64,000 nt of DNA. Origin: Synanceia verrucosa. Taxonomy: Eukaryota; Chordata; Actinopteri; Perciformes; Synanceiidae. The DNA lies in contig CM056564.1 of the NCBI GenBank assembly GCA_029721515.1, positions 5,587,011-5,651,010 on the forward strand, given 5' to 3'. The notes under the pieces were generated by a model. It was not told the DNA's origin and ran no database searches. It saw only the letters and a list, made by a program, of their open reading frames with translations. Numbering within the stretch: position 1 is the first letter of the stretch; every line of letters starts with the position of its first letter. A program made the translations under genes and the position numbers. This document shows positions 21,634 through 34,269 of this stretch, one piece after another.

Positions 21634-22198
21634 GTTGTGGGGTTTTGTCCTTTAGTTGGACCAAATTCTGTCCCAGTGTGTTTGAAGGTCATGGCGACAA
21701 AAACATTTATGATACTTGACTGTGTGTGTGTGTGTGTAGTTTTGTCTGTCAGTATCCAACTAAATGACCAATGGTTGGTGGTTCTCTTCCTTTTTTAATT
21801 TTTGTCTTTTTCTTTCAAATCTTTAATTGGATGTGATCATGTAGAATAAAGAACCATGATGATAACTCAAAAAATAATGAGTTATAAAAAGTCCATGTGT
21901 CAACTCTCAGGTTGCAACTCTTGTTGACTAGAAACAGACTAGAACTGGGCAGAGTGTCAAGTGGCCATCTTGTAACCGGAGGGTTACCGATTTGATCCCG
22001 GCCTGAACCCTTTACCATATACCATAGAACTGGAAGGGCAGTGGTGGATCATTTTGTTCCTAAGTTGCTGTGGGTAACGAGAGACTGATGAAGTAATTCT
22101 TCATCTGACAAATATACTCAGTTTTGTGGATGTGCTAGCTTCAGGGATAACTGAAGGTGAAGGCAAACAAGTTGAGTAATATGTGATTAAGTCAGAGG
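21634..22198. repeat. Array spacer block, copy of 34620-35125
   Basis: Shares the same landmarks in order with 34.6-35.1 kb and 47.3-47.9 kb: 'ttgaattggatgtgatcatg', 'gtcataaaagtccatgtg'-like, 'cagtggtggatcattttg' and 'gtgtgctagcttcaggg'. The match stops at about 22198, where the BEL/Pao remnant begins. Confidence 0.6.
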
Positions 22199-24725
22199 TG
22201 AAGTCTTCCTTGTTCCATCCTTGACAACTTCCACTTCGATTTTCCAAACCAATCCGTCTTCTCCTGGAAAGGTTTTCACAATGATCCTCACAGGCCATTG
22301 ATTTCTCTTTGCCTGATTGTCTTTCAAGAGAATTATGTATCCTTCCTGGAGGCTCAGCCGTATTTTTCTTGACACTTGTGCCGAAGTTGCAATGTTTTGA
22401 GATATTCATGCTTCCACCTGTGCCAAAACATGTCCGCTAGGCCCTGGACCCGCTTCCACTCCTCTCTAATCTTAAGTCTTAAGATTCAGAAGCATTGCTG
22501 GGGTAAGGATGAGAGGTGATTCTGGATCTGTTGACACTGGGATGAGCAGTCTAGCATTCATGATTGCTGCTACCTCCGCCATGAGTGTAATCAAAACCTC
22601 ATGTGTCAGATGAGGCTTCCTTTGTTCAAGCAGCATGCAGTCCAAAAATACGGTGAGTGATGCCAATCATCCATTCCCACATGTCACCCATATGAGATGC
22701 GTGAGGTGGGTTAAATACTCAGGTGCAACTCTTTGTGTCCACGTACTTTTTCACACTGTTGAAGCCTGGATTAGACCTGACCATCTTCAGCTCACAGGAA
22801 GTGCCCATGAAGTTAGTTCCGCAGTCAGAGCGGATCTGCTTTACTGGGCCCCTCGCTGCAAAGAACCTCCTCAAGGCAATGATAAAACGACTGGAACTCA
22901 TTGCCTCAATCACCTCAATATGAACTGCCCTTAAACACATGCAGGAGAACATGACAGCCCGTTGTTTAGTTTTGGAGACTCCACCCCTTGTGCGGCGTGA
23001 AATGACGTCCCATGGTCCAAAGACGTCAACACTTACGTGGGGGGGGGGGTGCTACTTGTAGCCATTCTGCTGGCAGGGTTGCCATCTGCTGATATTCAGT
23101 CTTTCCTCTCAACTTTCTACTTTCTATCGGTGATACATCTATGAAGTAGGCTGCTGATGCAGCATTTAGCTCCCACCAACCAGAACCCTGCTGCTCGAAT
23201 GGCACCTTCAGTAAGATGGCATCCTTCGTGCTTCACTCTTTCGTGATAGTGAGACACAAACAGAGCTGGGAGATGATACCAGCCAGGAATGATGATAGGA
23301 TGAGTTTCGCTCGTGCTTAGACCTGACTTTCTAATCCAGCCTCCTACTCTAAAAAGTTGGTCTTGGTCCATGGCAGGATGCAGTTTCCACAGGCTGCTTG
23401 AAGATGAAATGTTGGATCCTGAGTTGATACACTTAAGCTCCTCAGTGTTCTGGACACTTCTCACAATACACTCTTTAGCCCTCAGCAACTCCTCTTGTGT
23501 AGGACGACAAACGTGACACCCCCGAGATTCATCCTGGGTAGAATGGGCGAAGGAACAAGCTACGTACATGGATGAGGTGCGCCATGGCTGTAAGAACTTG
23601 GCTCGGAGAAACACTCAAAGCATTGTGGATGTAACACATTTCTGGTAACGTGTGAGACTTGTCACCACCTGAGGATGCACTTCAAAGTCAGTGTCAGGGT
23701 CAATGAGGTTGTAAGTCTCTTCAAGCTTCGATGAATATAAGGACTCATCATGGAGAAAGGCTAGTCCCTTGAGCCAAGTTGTGCTGCTAAGCAGGGCTGG
23801 TGTCACAGTTCTTGAAGTCAGTTGAGTTGAGGTATGCCATGGCATGCCATGTGCAGTCCAGTAGTTGGATTACTGATGTGGATCGTTTTTATTCCTCTTA
23901 CCTGTTCTGACGACTCTCTCCCCAGATGCTTTGTGAGGAGGTCAAGTTCTTCTGCAGCAGACAGATCTAAATCAACGATAGCATTCTGGAACAGTGCTTT
24001 CCAGGCCCAATAGTTCATTGCTGGTCATCATATATAGTGAGGCCTGAAGTCAGCAAGCGGTTGCGAGCAAGATATCTGATGAGGTCCTCGGTGAATGTAG
24101 AATGGCCTTGGCTAGCTCCATAAGGTGTGCTGTGAACAGGCTGGTACACAGGAGATGAAGAATTCAGTTGGAAGGTCTGTTGTAGGTGTTTTCCACTAAG
24201 CTGAGTAGCTAGCGAGGAGGTGAGAAACTGATTGAAGCTTTGTTGTGGTAGTTCCCCAGTATTGCGGAAGGCTTGTGTGGCATAATGTCAACCTAAGCAG
24301 AAGCTTGTGCTTGACTTGCCTTGAGCGGATGGGGTTTTGGTGGGATAACGCTGGTTGGTTTGTGAAGCATTGCTGCTCCCTCTTTTGACTGATGAACCCC
24401 TGCTGCATAGACTGGCTTGCTCCGACACATATGTGGCGATTAGCTGGTCTTTAAATGATTGGGGAACCAGGCTGTTAGCCTCACTGCGTACTTCAAAGCC
24501 CATATCTTGTAAACCAGCCACAAGACTATTTGCCTCTGTCATTGCAGCATCTTTTACCCTTTCATCTATTAGCGCATCAAGCTTAGCTTGAATACAAGCC
24601 TTTTCTACTTTAAGTTTTATTTCCTTCTGTGAATGTGTCGCTTTAGCTTGCACTGCTTTGGTTTTTGCCTTTGCCATGACGATGGCCATGCTAAACTTTG
24701 AGGTGGAGGCTGTTGCCTTAGCAAA
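22199..24725 (-). mobile_element. BEL/Pao retrotransposon remnant
   Basis: On the minus strand, gag-like segments come first: a Lys/Gln-rich coiled region at 24288-24689, then MNYWAWKALFQNAI and LDLLTKHLGRESSEQVR at 23818-24018. After a deletion of protease and reverse transcriptase come integrase parts: a zinc-binding region at 23117-23614 (LFRVGGWIRKSG, HYHERVKHEG, EGAIRAAGFWLVGAK), a catalytic core piece at 22719-22952 (LRAVHIEVIEAMSSSRFI, IRSDCGTNFMG) and a C-terminal piece near 22187-22375. Frames are broken throughout. No LTR pair was found. Confidence 0.8.
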
Positions 24726-25039
24726 AAGGGAGAAAGAAAAACAATCAACTCAGAAGCTGACGACTGCTAGAGCTCACACATGCCTGTAGCCGATTACTGA
24801 ATGGCAATTTTACTTCCTGTTTCCCATTATGCACTGTTACTATGGTTATGTAAGGGACTGAAAAATACAGCTGAATATAAACAGATACTACAGATTGATT
24901 AAAAGTTTTAATATGAAACAGACAAAATGTGTGTGAATTAATCATGTGTTTTAACATAAAAAACTCACCCCCTATTTTTTTTATTTTTAAAACACTATTG
25001 TAAAGAGCTTAACTAAATAGACTGACTGAGTATGGTGTG

Positions 25040-25683
25040 AATGTGTCATATTTATCAACTTAAGTGTGTTTATTATTTCAGTTTTGTCATTTGGTCTTGT
25101 CATTTCTTGTTTTATTTTGAAATTAATTGTCTTCTGTTGCGTTTCTGCCTGTCTCTTCCCATCCTCATGTCTCCTGTGTCTGGTGATTGTCAGCCCCACC
25201 CCTGTTGCCAAGCTACCAGCCATCTTCCACCTTCTCGTCCCTGTCAGGGTCTCTCTTGTTGTGTGAGCTGTTTGTCCTAGCTGTTAGATTTGTCACATTG
25301 TTTGTCTCCCTCGTTAGGTTTGTTTGTTCCTTTGTCTGTTTCCCTTAGTGTAGTTTGTTTCCCCTGTAGTTTTTCCGTCACCGTTGGTGATAGTTTTCTG
25401 TTAGTTTAGTTTTGTTAGTTTGTAGTATTTTCCTCTTAGTGAGCGCCTTTAGTTCGTTATTATATTCTAGCCTTTTAGTTGCCTTTTCCCAGCCTTGTGC
25501 CTGAGCTATTTCCTTTAGTGTAGTTTTTCCCTGCCTCACTTAGCAGAGCAATTCAGTTCACAGTCTGGTTAGAGCATATTCCTCCCTGTACTGTTTGTAT
25601 TTTTGTTGAAATAAATTTACTGTTTGTTTTGAATTGGAGTCTTGCATTTGGGTTCATTTCTGTGTCTGAGCCACGTTCTTACA
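25040..25683 (+). mobile_element. Old solo LTR related to the Gypsy element LTRs
   Basis: From 'cttaagtgtgtttattattt' to 'cacgttcttaca' it follows the same plan as the LTR at 36682: 'ttggtcttgtcatttc', 'cctgtactgtttg', an AATAAA near 25610 and a 'gggttc..' end. It is diverged. The bases after its end, 'gaatgtaccc', resemble the start of internal sequence after the Gypsy LTR (GAACGTACTGG), so a few bases of the internal part may remain. Confidence 0.55.
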
Positions 25684-25994
25684 GAATGTACCCACCAGAC
25701 CAGTAGATGGTGCGCTAACGCTTCTGTGGGTCAGGCTGAGAGCTATTTCCTTAAGCCCGACGCAGCGTCACAATAAAATGGCGCTGCCTTTGTGAAGACG
25801 TAAATTCTTCGTCTCTCTTCGTTGATCCACATTGTTCATTCTGTGTATCACATGGACTGTTCCAGATACCCCTAGGTCTGGCACTGGTTGCAGTTACAAA
25901 AATAAAGTACGCTGAACTGCTGAAACAACATTTTTAAGTGGCATGACAACACCTGTGTCAGGTATCCTTGCAGGTCATCTGCCACACAGATCAT

Positions 25995-26799
25995 GTGTCA
26001 TGTCTGTCAAGTTAAGTGTGCTTATTATTTCATTCTTGTCAGTTGGTCTTGTCATTTCCTGTTTTATTTTGAAATTAATTGTCTTCCCTTGTGTTTCAGC
26101 TTCACTCTTCCTGCCCTGTGTTCCCTGTGATTGTCGCCCAGCCCCTGATTGTTTCCAGCTGGTCCCCATTACCTAGTGTATTTATGTCCGTGTCTCCCCT
26201 AATCCTGCGCCGGTACGTCTTGTGTGTCTACGCCAAGTCTACCAGCCCATCTCACGTCATTGCTTCGTCTCTGGTCAGGTTCCCCCCCTTGTCAGTGTCT
26301 GTTGAGCTGTGTTTCAGTTGTCACTTTGTTTGTTTCCCATGTGCTTGTCTGTAGTGTAGATAGTCTTCTGTGTATTAGTGTTTTTTCTGTAACTTAGTTC
26401 GTTCCTCGCCCTTTTGGTGAGTGCTCCTTTGTTATCGTTTACCTACCCTTTGAGCCTCACCTATGTAAGCGTTTTTGGTTATTCCATTTAGTCTCTTTTT
26501 CTCACCTTATGTGAGCTCTTTCTGTTTGTACATATTAAAACCTGTAAATAAGATATAGTCAGAGTCAGGGCTTATTTTCTGTTGTAACTTTTATGGCCTT
26601 CCTTGTGTTCTTTGGTAAATTTTATAGCCTGCGTTGCAGCTTCTTCAGTTCTCTTTTAAGGTAGTCAGGTTAGAGTGCTTATTCCTCCCTGTACCTGTAT
26701 TTCTGTTGTCCTTAATAAAGCCTCAGTTGAGACTTTTTTTTTTTTTTTTGAGTTGTGCTTTTGGGTTCATTTTCCTGTTGAGAAGCCATAGTTCTTACA
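25995..26799 (+). mobile_element. Solo LTR, Gypsy family relative
   Basis: Starts TGTCATGTCTGTCAAGTTAA and ends GTTCTTACA, as in the LTRs at 36682 and 41851. About 805 nt. The flanks are tcatg on the left and ccatg on the right, a one-mismatch 5-bp duplication. It carries AATAAA near 26717. Inserted in a mariner-like remnant that continues at 26815. Confidence 0.65.
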
Positions 26800-26814
26800 C
26801 CATGCTGATGTAAG

Positions 26815-27265
26815 CGGTTTCAAATGGTGTGACGTGAGACTTGGTGCCTCTCACCTCCCTTAAACGTGTCTGGAGGTGAGTGACATTCACCATGTGGTTC
26901 CACAGAACACTGTTCACAATGAGGTGGTCATCAGCATGGGATGTGGCCAAAGGACGTCCACTTCTATGTCTTTCTGTGACTCTTCCAGTCTCTCTGTGTC
27001 TCTGTTACAACCTGCTCATAACACTCTGTGACACTCAAAGCTCAGTGGTAACTTCCCTCTGAGAACATCCTGTTTGAAGCCTCTCAAAGAGAACAGCATG
27101 TTGTGCAGTAACTACTGAAACACTGACAGATGGGCATGTGCATTCAAAAGTTTAAGGAAAGTCAAATTAAGTTCACATGTAAAGGTCATCATGGATTTTA
27201 GGTGGCTCCTGAAATTTTACCCAAAACTCAAAATCCCTTACTTTTTGTGAGTAGTGTATGTTGAG
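26815..27265 (-). mobile_element. Tc1/mariner-family transposase remnant
   Basis: Minus-strand reading gives GCSQREVTTEL, then RHRETGRVTERHRSGRP followed by LATSHADDHLI: the helix-turn-helix and GRP-type linker of Tc1/mariner transposases. The end at 27240-27265 (ctttttgtgagtagtgta) matches the right end of the non-autonomous element at 35241-36174, so this is a longer member of that family. Frames are broken. Confidence 0.55.
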
Positions 27266-28440
27266 ATTAAGGAGTGCCAGCTGTTTTATGAAACAGAAAG
27301 CTCCTTGTGCCAGTGTTTTTGGCCATTTTGAGTCTTTTTTTTTTCTTTGAAACCCATAGAACATTTTGTGCAATGAAAACCCTGAATGGCTCAAATGAAA
27401 GACGAGGCTCTTTATTTCATCATGAAAAAAATGTTTGTTTTTAACATTGTTCCATTCTTGTTTTATCGGAGGTGGAGGCCAATTTCACCAAAATCGCCAC
27501 TTTTTGTCCAGATTATTTTTGTTTTATTCGCTAATTGTGTTCATCTCCACTTCCTGCTTTGGTCTCTGTGGCATATAATATCTCTTTATCTTGTCGACTA
27601 CAAATCCTAGTAGCCAGGAAACTTCAATGTGGCTCCTACACATTTCCGACTTTTAAATTTTATTGTGTATTATGAACATTTCCTTTTGTGGATATGTAAA
27701 ATCACTCCATCTCTTTTAAGATTCAGTGTGATCCTAACACATTACATCACACTGACCAGGACCAGACATGAAGGCATCTGAAGGACCATTTCAGCCAGAA
27801 TAACAAAAAGTGTTTCTGAACAGGATTACCAACTCACAAAAGACATCAGTCTCACATTTAGAGGGATGATCTGTAATGACTTTTTATTTGTAGTAAGAAG
27901 TTTCCATGTTTTTTTTAATCACTTCAGTACATTCAGTGTTCTTGTTGAGCGGTATCTGGTGGACATTAAAGGAACTGGAGCTCTGAACTTCACTGTCAAT
28001 ATAACTCATTTATTAGTATTTCTACAGACTCTATCTTCTTACTGTTCCTCCTCTCTACCTTCTCTACCAGTTCCCTCACATCATCTCTTCCTCTACTCTT
28101 CATCTATAACCTTGTCTCTCTCCTCTCCATCTCATATTCATCCACATTCACAGGCATGTTTCCAGCTTTCAGTGGAACCAGATATGAATCAGAATGAGAT
28201 TCAATCAGAGTGAAACTTTAACTCCTGCTGCAGTCTATATATCCATCAACACTGAACCAGTTGGATTAATACACTGAAACCAAACTAAGAATATTCCACT
28301 TTACAAATGGACTTAATATTGATATGATTGTGTCCTCAGCTGCACTTTGTCTGCTCTGTGATAGAAATTTAATGTCAAACTCAAACTAGCATGCTTTCTA
28401 TTGAATATAGCGGATAAATAAAAGTTTTTGAATTGAATTG
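27266..28440. repeat. Array spacer block between units 1 and 2
   Basis: 27270-27420 is a decayed copy of the piggyBac-like repeat. 27650-28000 shares segments with 60300-60950 ('ttattgtgtattatgaac', 'atcactccatctcttttaag', 'ctgaacaggattaccaactc'). 28010-28400 matches 42590-42960, 50610-50960 and 61195-61440 ('cacaggcatgtttccagctt'). No independent gene is seen. Confidence 0.5.
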
Positions 28441-28484
28441 AAAATGCTGTGAAGCTGTTTGCAAATGATCAGAGGTAGAAAAGA

Positions 28485-28684
28485 AAAGAGTGTACATGCA
28501 TAGAGTGTTTATTTGAAGCTGTCAATCACATGGAAACTGACAGGAAGTGGAGTTGATGAGTTTCAATAGTAGAGGACAGAAAAGGTATGACAGTGATAAT
28601 AGTAATGATGATGATGATGAAGACTGTTAGTACGCTGCATCACATTGAGACTGACAGTCGGTCCTTCGCTGCTCCTTCACAGTT
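28485..28684 (-). other. Peptide-array unit 2: last (3' UTR) exon with AATAAA
   Basis: Acceptor TTGTTTACAG, then the conserved block shared by all units. The AATAAA signal is at 28508-28513 on the minus strand. Confidence 0.5.
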
Positions 28685-28787
28685 CTGTAAACAATGAAAT
28701 CATCAACATGAACAAGGTTTAAGGAAACACAGTGAGCTCAAGCTCAAGGATGGAAATAATAAATTAAAAATAATATTCTTACCTGTT

Positions 28788-31700
28788 TTAACCTTTAAAC
28801 CTTAGGAATCCTGAAAAAAAAACAGGTTTTCAAATGTCAGTATTATGTTTCATGATGGTTTTGTCAAGAAACTGTGCCTTTCATAGTGTCTGTTTTTATT
28901 GTCATAGCTACATATTAGTCAAATCTGATAATTTATTGTTGGCATTCTTTATATTTGTCACATAAATAAAGTGAGACTCGTCTTTATAAACCAGAGAAAC
29001 TGAGGGTATGTGGATGTGTAAAGAACACTTCATCCTGCAGACAAAGAATAATGTTACCACACAAATGTTACTCAAGAATTGACTCTTTCTTTACACCCAA
29101 AACCATGCTAAAATCTATTGTTTCTACTAATACTGGAAATATTGCAATCACTGATCATGCATCTGTATACTTAGATATTGGACTTAAAATACTTCAGCCA
29201 GTAGTCCAGCTTTGCTGTGGGAGACCTCTAAGGCCTATACAAGTGGACTGATGATCTCCTACACAGCCAGCGAGAAACACAAAATTGCAGAACAACGGGA
29301 AGTATTGAAAAAAGAGTAATAGAGCAGAGAAAGAATACATTAAGAAACTTACAGGGTCTAAATTAAAGGAGATAGCAGCCATTCACTGTAGATTAAATTC
29401 TTTATTAACACAGACTGCCTCAGACAAATTAAGATTTGCAAAGCAGAAGTTGTTTGAATATGGAGATAACAAAAAAAACAAATGGATTCCCACACTATTG
29501 CCTCAGTCCTAGATCGAACAGGGACTCCTCCTACCAACCCTGGGGTGATTAATGATGCTTTTTGTGATTTTTATAGTAAGCCGTACCAGTCTGAACAAGG
29601 TGGTGATGCACAAACAACTATGGAAAACTTTTTTCGAAGCTTGATCTTCCCAACTTAACCACTGATGAGAGGTCTGCACTTAATGCCCCTGTTTCTAAAC
29701 ATGAGGTACAAGAAGACATTCTGTCACTTCACGGTGGGAAGGTGTGACGGGTACCAGGATGTGGCACCCAAATACAGATTTATAGTACCTGGAAAACAGG
29801 TTAAAGATGTTAAAAGAAGGAGACAGCAAACTTGTTGACTTAAGTTCACTGCGTTCTCTCTTGGTTATGAGAAGAACAGCGCATGGGCTAGACTACACTC
29901 CAGCAGACTAGAGGTGAACCTTGGCCCAACACTGCCACCTATTGACCAGAGTTATTGTTTTACGATGAGAACTGGAATACAGTGACACTAGCTGAGTTTA
30001 AAAGAATAAAATAAACAAAATACAGGCAGACAAAACACTTTAAAACAAAACAATCACACTAATGTGATCACACTTAGTGGGCATCACAAAGGCAGCAGGC
30101 CCTGATGGGCTCCCTAGTGAATTTTATAAAGAAACTGAGCCTTATTTAAATGTGTTATGTTAAATAACTCATTTGATACCGGCGTCTTACCTCCATCTTA
30201 AGAGAAGCTAACATTTCTTTAATTCTCAAAAAGTTGAAGTGTCCGAAAAACTGTGGTTCTTATAGACCCACCTCGTTGCTCAACGTGGACCTCAAAATTT
30301 TGTCAAAAATTCTGGCATCCCGTTTGGAGAAACTTCTGCCGTGCTTAATTAAGGAAGATCAAACAGGCTTTATTAAAGGCTGCAGTTCATATAACAACAT
30401 CAGAAGATTATTTAATATGATTCAGATATGTCAACAATAGAACACAGATGGTCTTGTGGTATCTTTAGATGCAGAGAAGGCCTTCGACCAGGTCGAAGCT
30501 TTATCTATTTTTTACTCAGGAACAATTTGTTCTCAGCAGAAATTTTAACAAATGGGTAAAGATCCTTTATAACCACCCAGTAGCAGAAGTTCTAACTAAT
30601 GGGATCGGATTAAGAAACTTTGAAATTCAAAGAGGGAGCAGGCAGGGATGTCCTTTGTCCCCACTATTATTTGCTATAGTAATTGAGCCACTGGCTGAGG
30701 CAGTTCGCTGTGACCTTACACTATCTGGGCTGGCTGTTGGTCAGAAATTTCATAAAATTGCTTTATATGCTGATGATGTCTTAATATTTATGTCTAATCC
30801 TGGTGCATCAGTTCATCACCTAATACAAAACATTACTCAATTCAGTGCTTTCTCTGGATATAAAATCAATTTTTCCAAATCTGAAGCTATGCCACTGGGT
30901 GGTCAATCTCATATGCCGAGCTCTCCCTCTCCCTTCCCTTTCAAGTGGACACCCACAGGATTTGTATATTTGGGAATATTTATTACACCATAGTTCCACC
31001 AGATGTTCAAAGCCAACTTCAGTCCATTATTTGATTAAATCAAGCAGGATCTTGAGCGTTGGAATTGTCTTCCTATATCATGGATGGGCAGAATTTCACT
31101 CCTGAAAATGAACATTCTCCCTTGTTTGCTCTATCCATTGAGAATGATCCCTATTCTATTTTCGCATAAAATAATACGTAAGATAAATGGATGGTTTAAT
31201 TCTTTTATTTGGCATAAACGGAGACCTCTTATAAAAATGACCACCTTACAACTTTCAAGTGATGTGGGAGGCCTTGATCTTCCTGATCTTAAAAATATCA
31301 AATAAGAGCCCTTTTGCAATGTGTGACGGACTGGGTTCATAATAATACTACCTCAGTTTGGTTTGATATTGAATCCTCAATGTCTAAATGTCCTCTTCCA
31401 AATTTTGAGAAATTGTCTGGCTGTGAGTCCAAGGAACCTGGGACAGACCTGGGAGAGTGAACTGGATGTTGAGATTACAGAGGATATATGGGGAGATAGC
31501 TGGAATAGTACAAAAAAAAAATTCAGTCTGTAACCGAACCAGGGCTTTACAACTCAAGATACTACGTAGAGTGCATTTATCACCTGACTGCCTTTCCAAA
31601 TTCAAGTCCACCGTTTCTTCCTTGTGTTTTAAATGCAAAGTAAATACCGGTATTCTGACATATTGTTATTGGTTTTGCCCTGAGTTACAAAAATATTGGA

Positions 31701-32957
31701 AAGCTATAGTCCACAAAATGCAAAATATGTTGGGAATTGAGATTGAACTGGATCCAGTAACACTCCACCTCGGTCTTCCTAATATGCACATTAATAATGT
31801 ACATTATAAGAAACTGTTCAGCATCTTGACATTTTGTGCAAGGAAAAATATATTACTTCAGTGAATGTCCTGCAAGGCTCCCACAATTTCCGGTTGGTAC
31901 AAGATAATAATGGAATACATCCCATTAGAGCATTTGACTTGTTTAATACACTCCAGGACAGATAACTTTACCACAATGTGGAAACCCTTTCTTGAATATG
32001 TAAATGGGAATATATATTTTAGTGTTATTGCTGAGCTATATAGTGTGTTGGCTAGTTTTGTTTGTAAATTGTAGTTTTCTTTTTGTGTGTTGTTATAAAT
32101 CTTCTGACACACAGCATAATCTATTATTTCCAGATTATGGAAATGGAGAAATGCTTTTACCTACCTGACACCGATCCTGTGTAACCACCACTGTAACCAT
32201 ATCCCGGAGAGTGTTTTTTTTTACTCCCCCAATACCTCCGACCTGCAAAACAAGGCCAAATTGCACTTTATTGTTTATTTGATGTTTGAAAAAAGTATCT
32301 GTTGGTTTTATCAAAGTTATAATGTCTCTGCTCTACTCTGTGTACAGTGTTCATACATTGTAAAGAGACAGTGGACTGGTAGCTGGCAAGGTGCCCTTGA
32401 GCAAGGCACCGAACCCCCAACTAATCATGGCACCTGGATATGGGGCAGCCCCTTCACTCTGACACCTCTCCTCTAATGCCTGTGCATGTTTGTTTCATAA
32501 CCTGTGTGTGATGTGCAACAGAAAAAAAATAATAACAGAGTGAAAACTGCAATTTCCCCATAGAAGGATCAATAAAGTAATTCTTCTTCTTCTTCTTCTT
32601 TTTCTTCTTCTATTTTGTTTGGAATAAGTTACTACTATTATGTAACTCATAAAAATAGGTGGTTTCATAAATACGGTATGTTGTCATCTTAGCTGAAATT
32701 TTCACTCATGGATGCATGTTGTAGGAGAGAACATGGAAGTTACCATAAAAAAATCAAAATGAAGGGCTGCAATTGTTTAAAAAGAAATTGGGATTACAAA
32801 GAAAAGAAATAAATCCTGTGTAAATGGCTGTATTAATAATACAATAATCTGACTTGTATCTTTAAAAAGAGCATTTAATATCAGATTGTTTACCATGAGT
32901 AATGCCAGCAAGGCTGGCTATGCTCAGCAGGAGCAGGATGAGAATCAGAGTCTTCAT
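28788..32957 (-). CDS. Secreted cationic peptide gene, array unit 2
   Basis: The signal exon is 32894-32957 (MKTLILILLLLSIASLAGIT then H). The middle exon is 32165-32242 (78 nt, phase 1 to 1): GRRYWGSKKKHSPGYGYSG then GYTGSVS. The C-terminal exon is 28783-28810: GFLRFKG then TAA. That gives 54 residues. The mature part has about seven Lys/Arg and no Asp/Glu, with a Tyr/Gly core, like many antimicrobial peptides (inference). A C-terminal Gly could allow amidation. An L1 fragment fills the intron between the last two coding exons and has replaced the duplicated middle exon seen in unit 1. The promoter is at 33390. Confidence 0.55.
29004..32098 (+). mobile_element. L1-clade LINE, 5'-truncated and decayed
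   Basis: Starts in the C-terminal part of an endonuclease (ITDHASVYLDIGLK). It continues into reverse transcriptase: AAGPDGLPSEFYKE, YRPTSLLNVDLKILSKILAS, DAEKAFDQVEA, GSRQGCPLSPLLFAIVIE and the catalytic YADD at about 30765-30776, then GYKINFSKSEA. Several frameshifts and stops break it. About 345 nt at 29742-30088 interrupts the conserved KAAGPDG region. It lies antisense in an intron of peptide unit 2. Confidence 0.85.
29742..30088. repeat. Foreign insert inside the L1 fragment
   Basis: The L1 frame is open up to about 29741 and resumes at about 30089 in the same conserved motif. The sequence between ('gtgtgacgggtaccaggatg' to 'taatgtgatcacacttagtg') is not L1-like. No clear terminal repeats were seen; class unknown. 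Confidence 0.45.
32360..32610 (+). mobile_element. SINE-like repeat tail with (TTC)n
   Basis: 'ggtgcccttgagcaaggcac' through 'ggatcaataaagtaattctt' followed by a TTC microsatellite. The same unit is at 63430-63640, and a related core lies in the SINE at 55085. Lies in an intron of peptide unit 2. Confidence 0.55.
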
Positions 32958-33338
32958 TATTCTGGAAAACAACACAAAAGGATGACAGAAAAACTTTTTG
33001 ACACAGTCAAACATGGAGTTTTACTCTTATATCCTGTATTACCCTGTTTACTCTTATATCCTATATCTTATATCCTGATACCAAAACAATAATTTCCTTA
33101 ATGTTTATCTATAAAAAACTTTTGTCATTTAACAAAAGAACCCAAAGCTCTCAACTGTTATCAAAATACAAGATTAGACACAAAAGATTTAAATCTATCT
33201 GATGAAATAATAAATTAACAGGATTATGAATCTGACCAGACATCTGATGCTATCTTTCAGACATTGATACTCAGACACAGAACCATTTCAAAAGTATCGA
33301 TAAGAAAAACAAATCGTTCTCTATTTCTGTGATCTCAC

Positions 33339-33399
33339 CTTCAGCAGCTTCTGATCAAATCCTCTGTATCACACACTCATCCACCTGTACTTTATATCC
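33339..33399 (-). promoter_or_regulatory. Unit 2 promoter (TATA box) and non-coding first exon
   Basis: The TATA box GGATATAAAG is at 33390-33399; the short exon ends CTGCTGAAG|GTGAGATC at 33339. Same layout as units 1, 3 and 4. The upstream site reads TAATGTCATCA here, one base different from the other copies. Confidence 0.5.
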
Positions 33400-33820
33400 T
33401 GACACTCTCTGCCCTGAGTATGATGACATTAGAGGTTACTTCAGGTAAATACCCACAAGCTGTGTAAGTATGAAAAACCATCTTTCCTAAAACCTTCCTG
33501 TTTTTCCAGTCTCTTGTACTTGGACCTCTGTGTCTGTCTGTTTTGGCCTGATGTGTTTGGGAAGCAGTGAGCATACGACTGGATAAGTGACAATCAACAT
33601 ATTTTGGGGCAGTTTGTAAACAGATGTTCTCATACAGTTTCATAAAAATATTTCCATAGGTGTTGTGGTGCTCTGTAGCAGGGTTTCCCCTCACAAAACT
33701 GGGTCCCAAAGCAAAATTTTACTTGGAGGCCCCTCACCCATCCCAAATGAATCGTGGTTACAAATTGACTGTACAACAACATATCATTTCACCTGACAAC
33801 CTAATAATAATAATAATAAT

Positions 33821-34192
33821 AGGCGGCATGGTGGTGTAGTGGTTAGCACTGTTGCCTCACAGCAAGAAGGTACTGGGTTCAATTCCCGGCCCAGGGCCTT
33901 TCTGTGTGGAGTTTGCATGTTCTCCCCGTGTCTGTGTGGGTTTTCTCCGGGTACTCCGACTTCCTCCCACCATCCAAAAACATGCATGGGTATTAGGTTA
34001 ATTGGCTAATTTAAATTGACCGTAGGTGTGAATGTGAGTGTGAGTGGTTGTCTGTCTCTATGTGTCCTGTGATGAACTGGAGACTTGTCCAGGGTGTACC
34101 CTGCCTTTCACCCTAAGACAGCTGGGATAGACTACAGCCCCCCCGTGAGTGGATAAGTGGTAACCCATAATGAATGGGTGGATGGATGGAAA
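33821..34192 (+). mobile_element. tRNA-derived SINE, full length
   Basis: Head 'ggcggcatggtggtgtagtg' with A-box-like 'tagtggttagca' and B-box-like 'ggttcaattcc', a body with 'gtttgcatgttctccccgtg', and a tail 'ggtggatggatgg'. (TAA)n runs flank it. The equivalent copy after the tandem duplication is at 46538. Confidence 0.8.
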
Positions 34193-34269
34193 ATAATAAT
34201 AATAATAGCCCTGCAATGAACAGGAGACTAGCCCAGGGTGTACCCTGCTTCTCACCCTAAAACAGCTAG

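Noticed and set aside
33830..33910. tRNA genes suggested by A and B boxes at 33.8, 46.5, 44.9 and 52.9 kb
   Set aside because: These are heads of SINEs with long shared bodies and no plausible cloverleaf.
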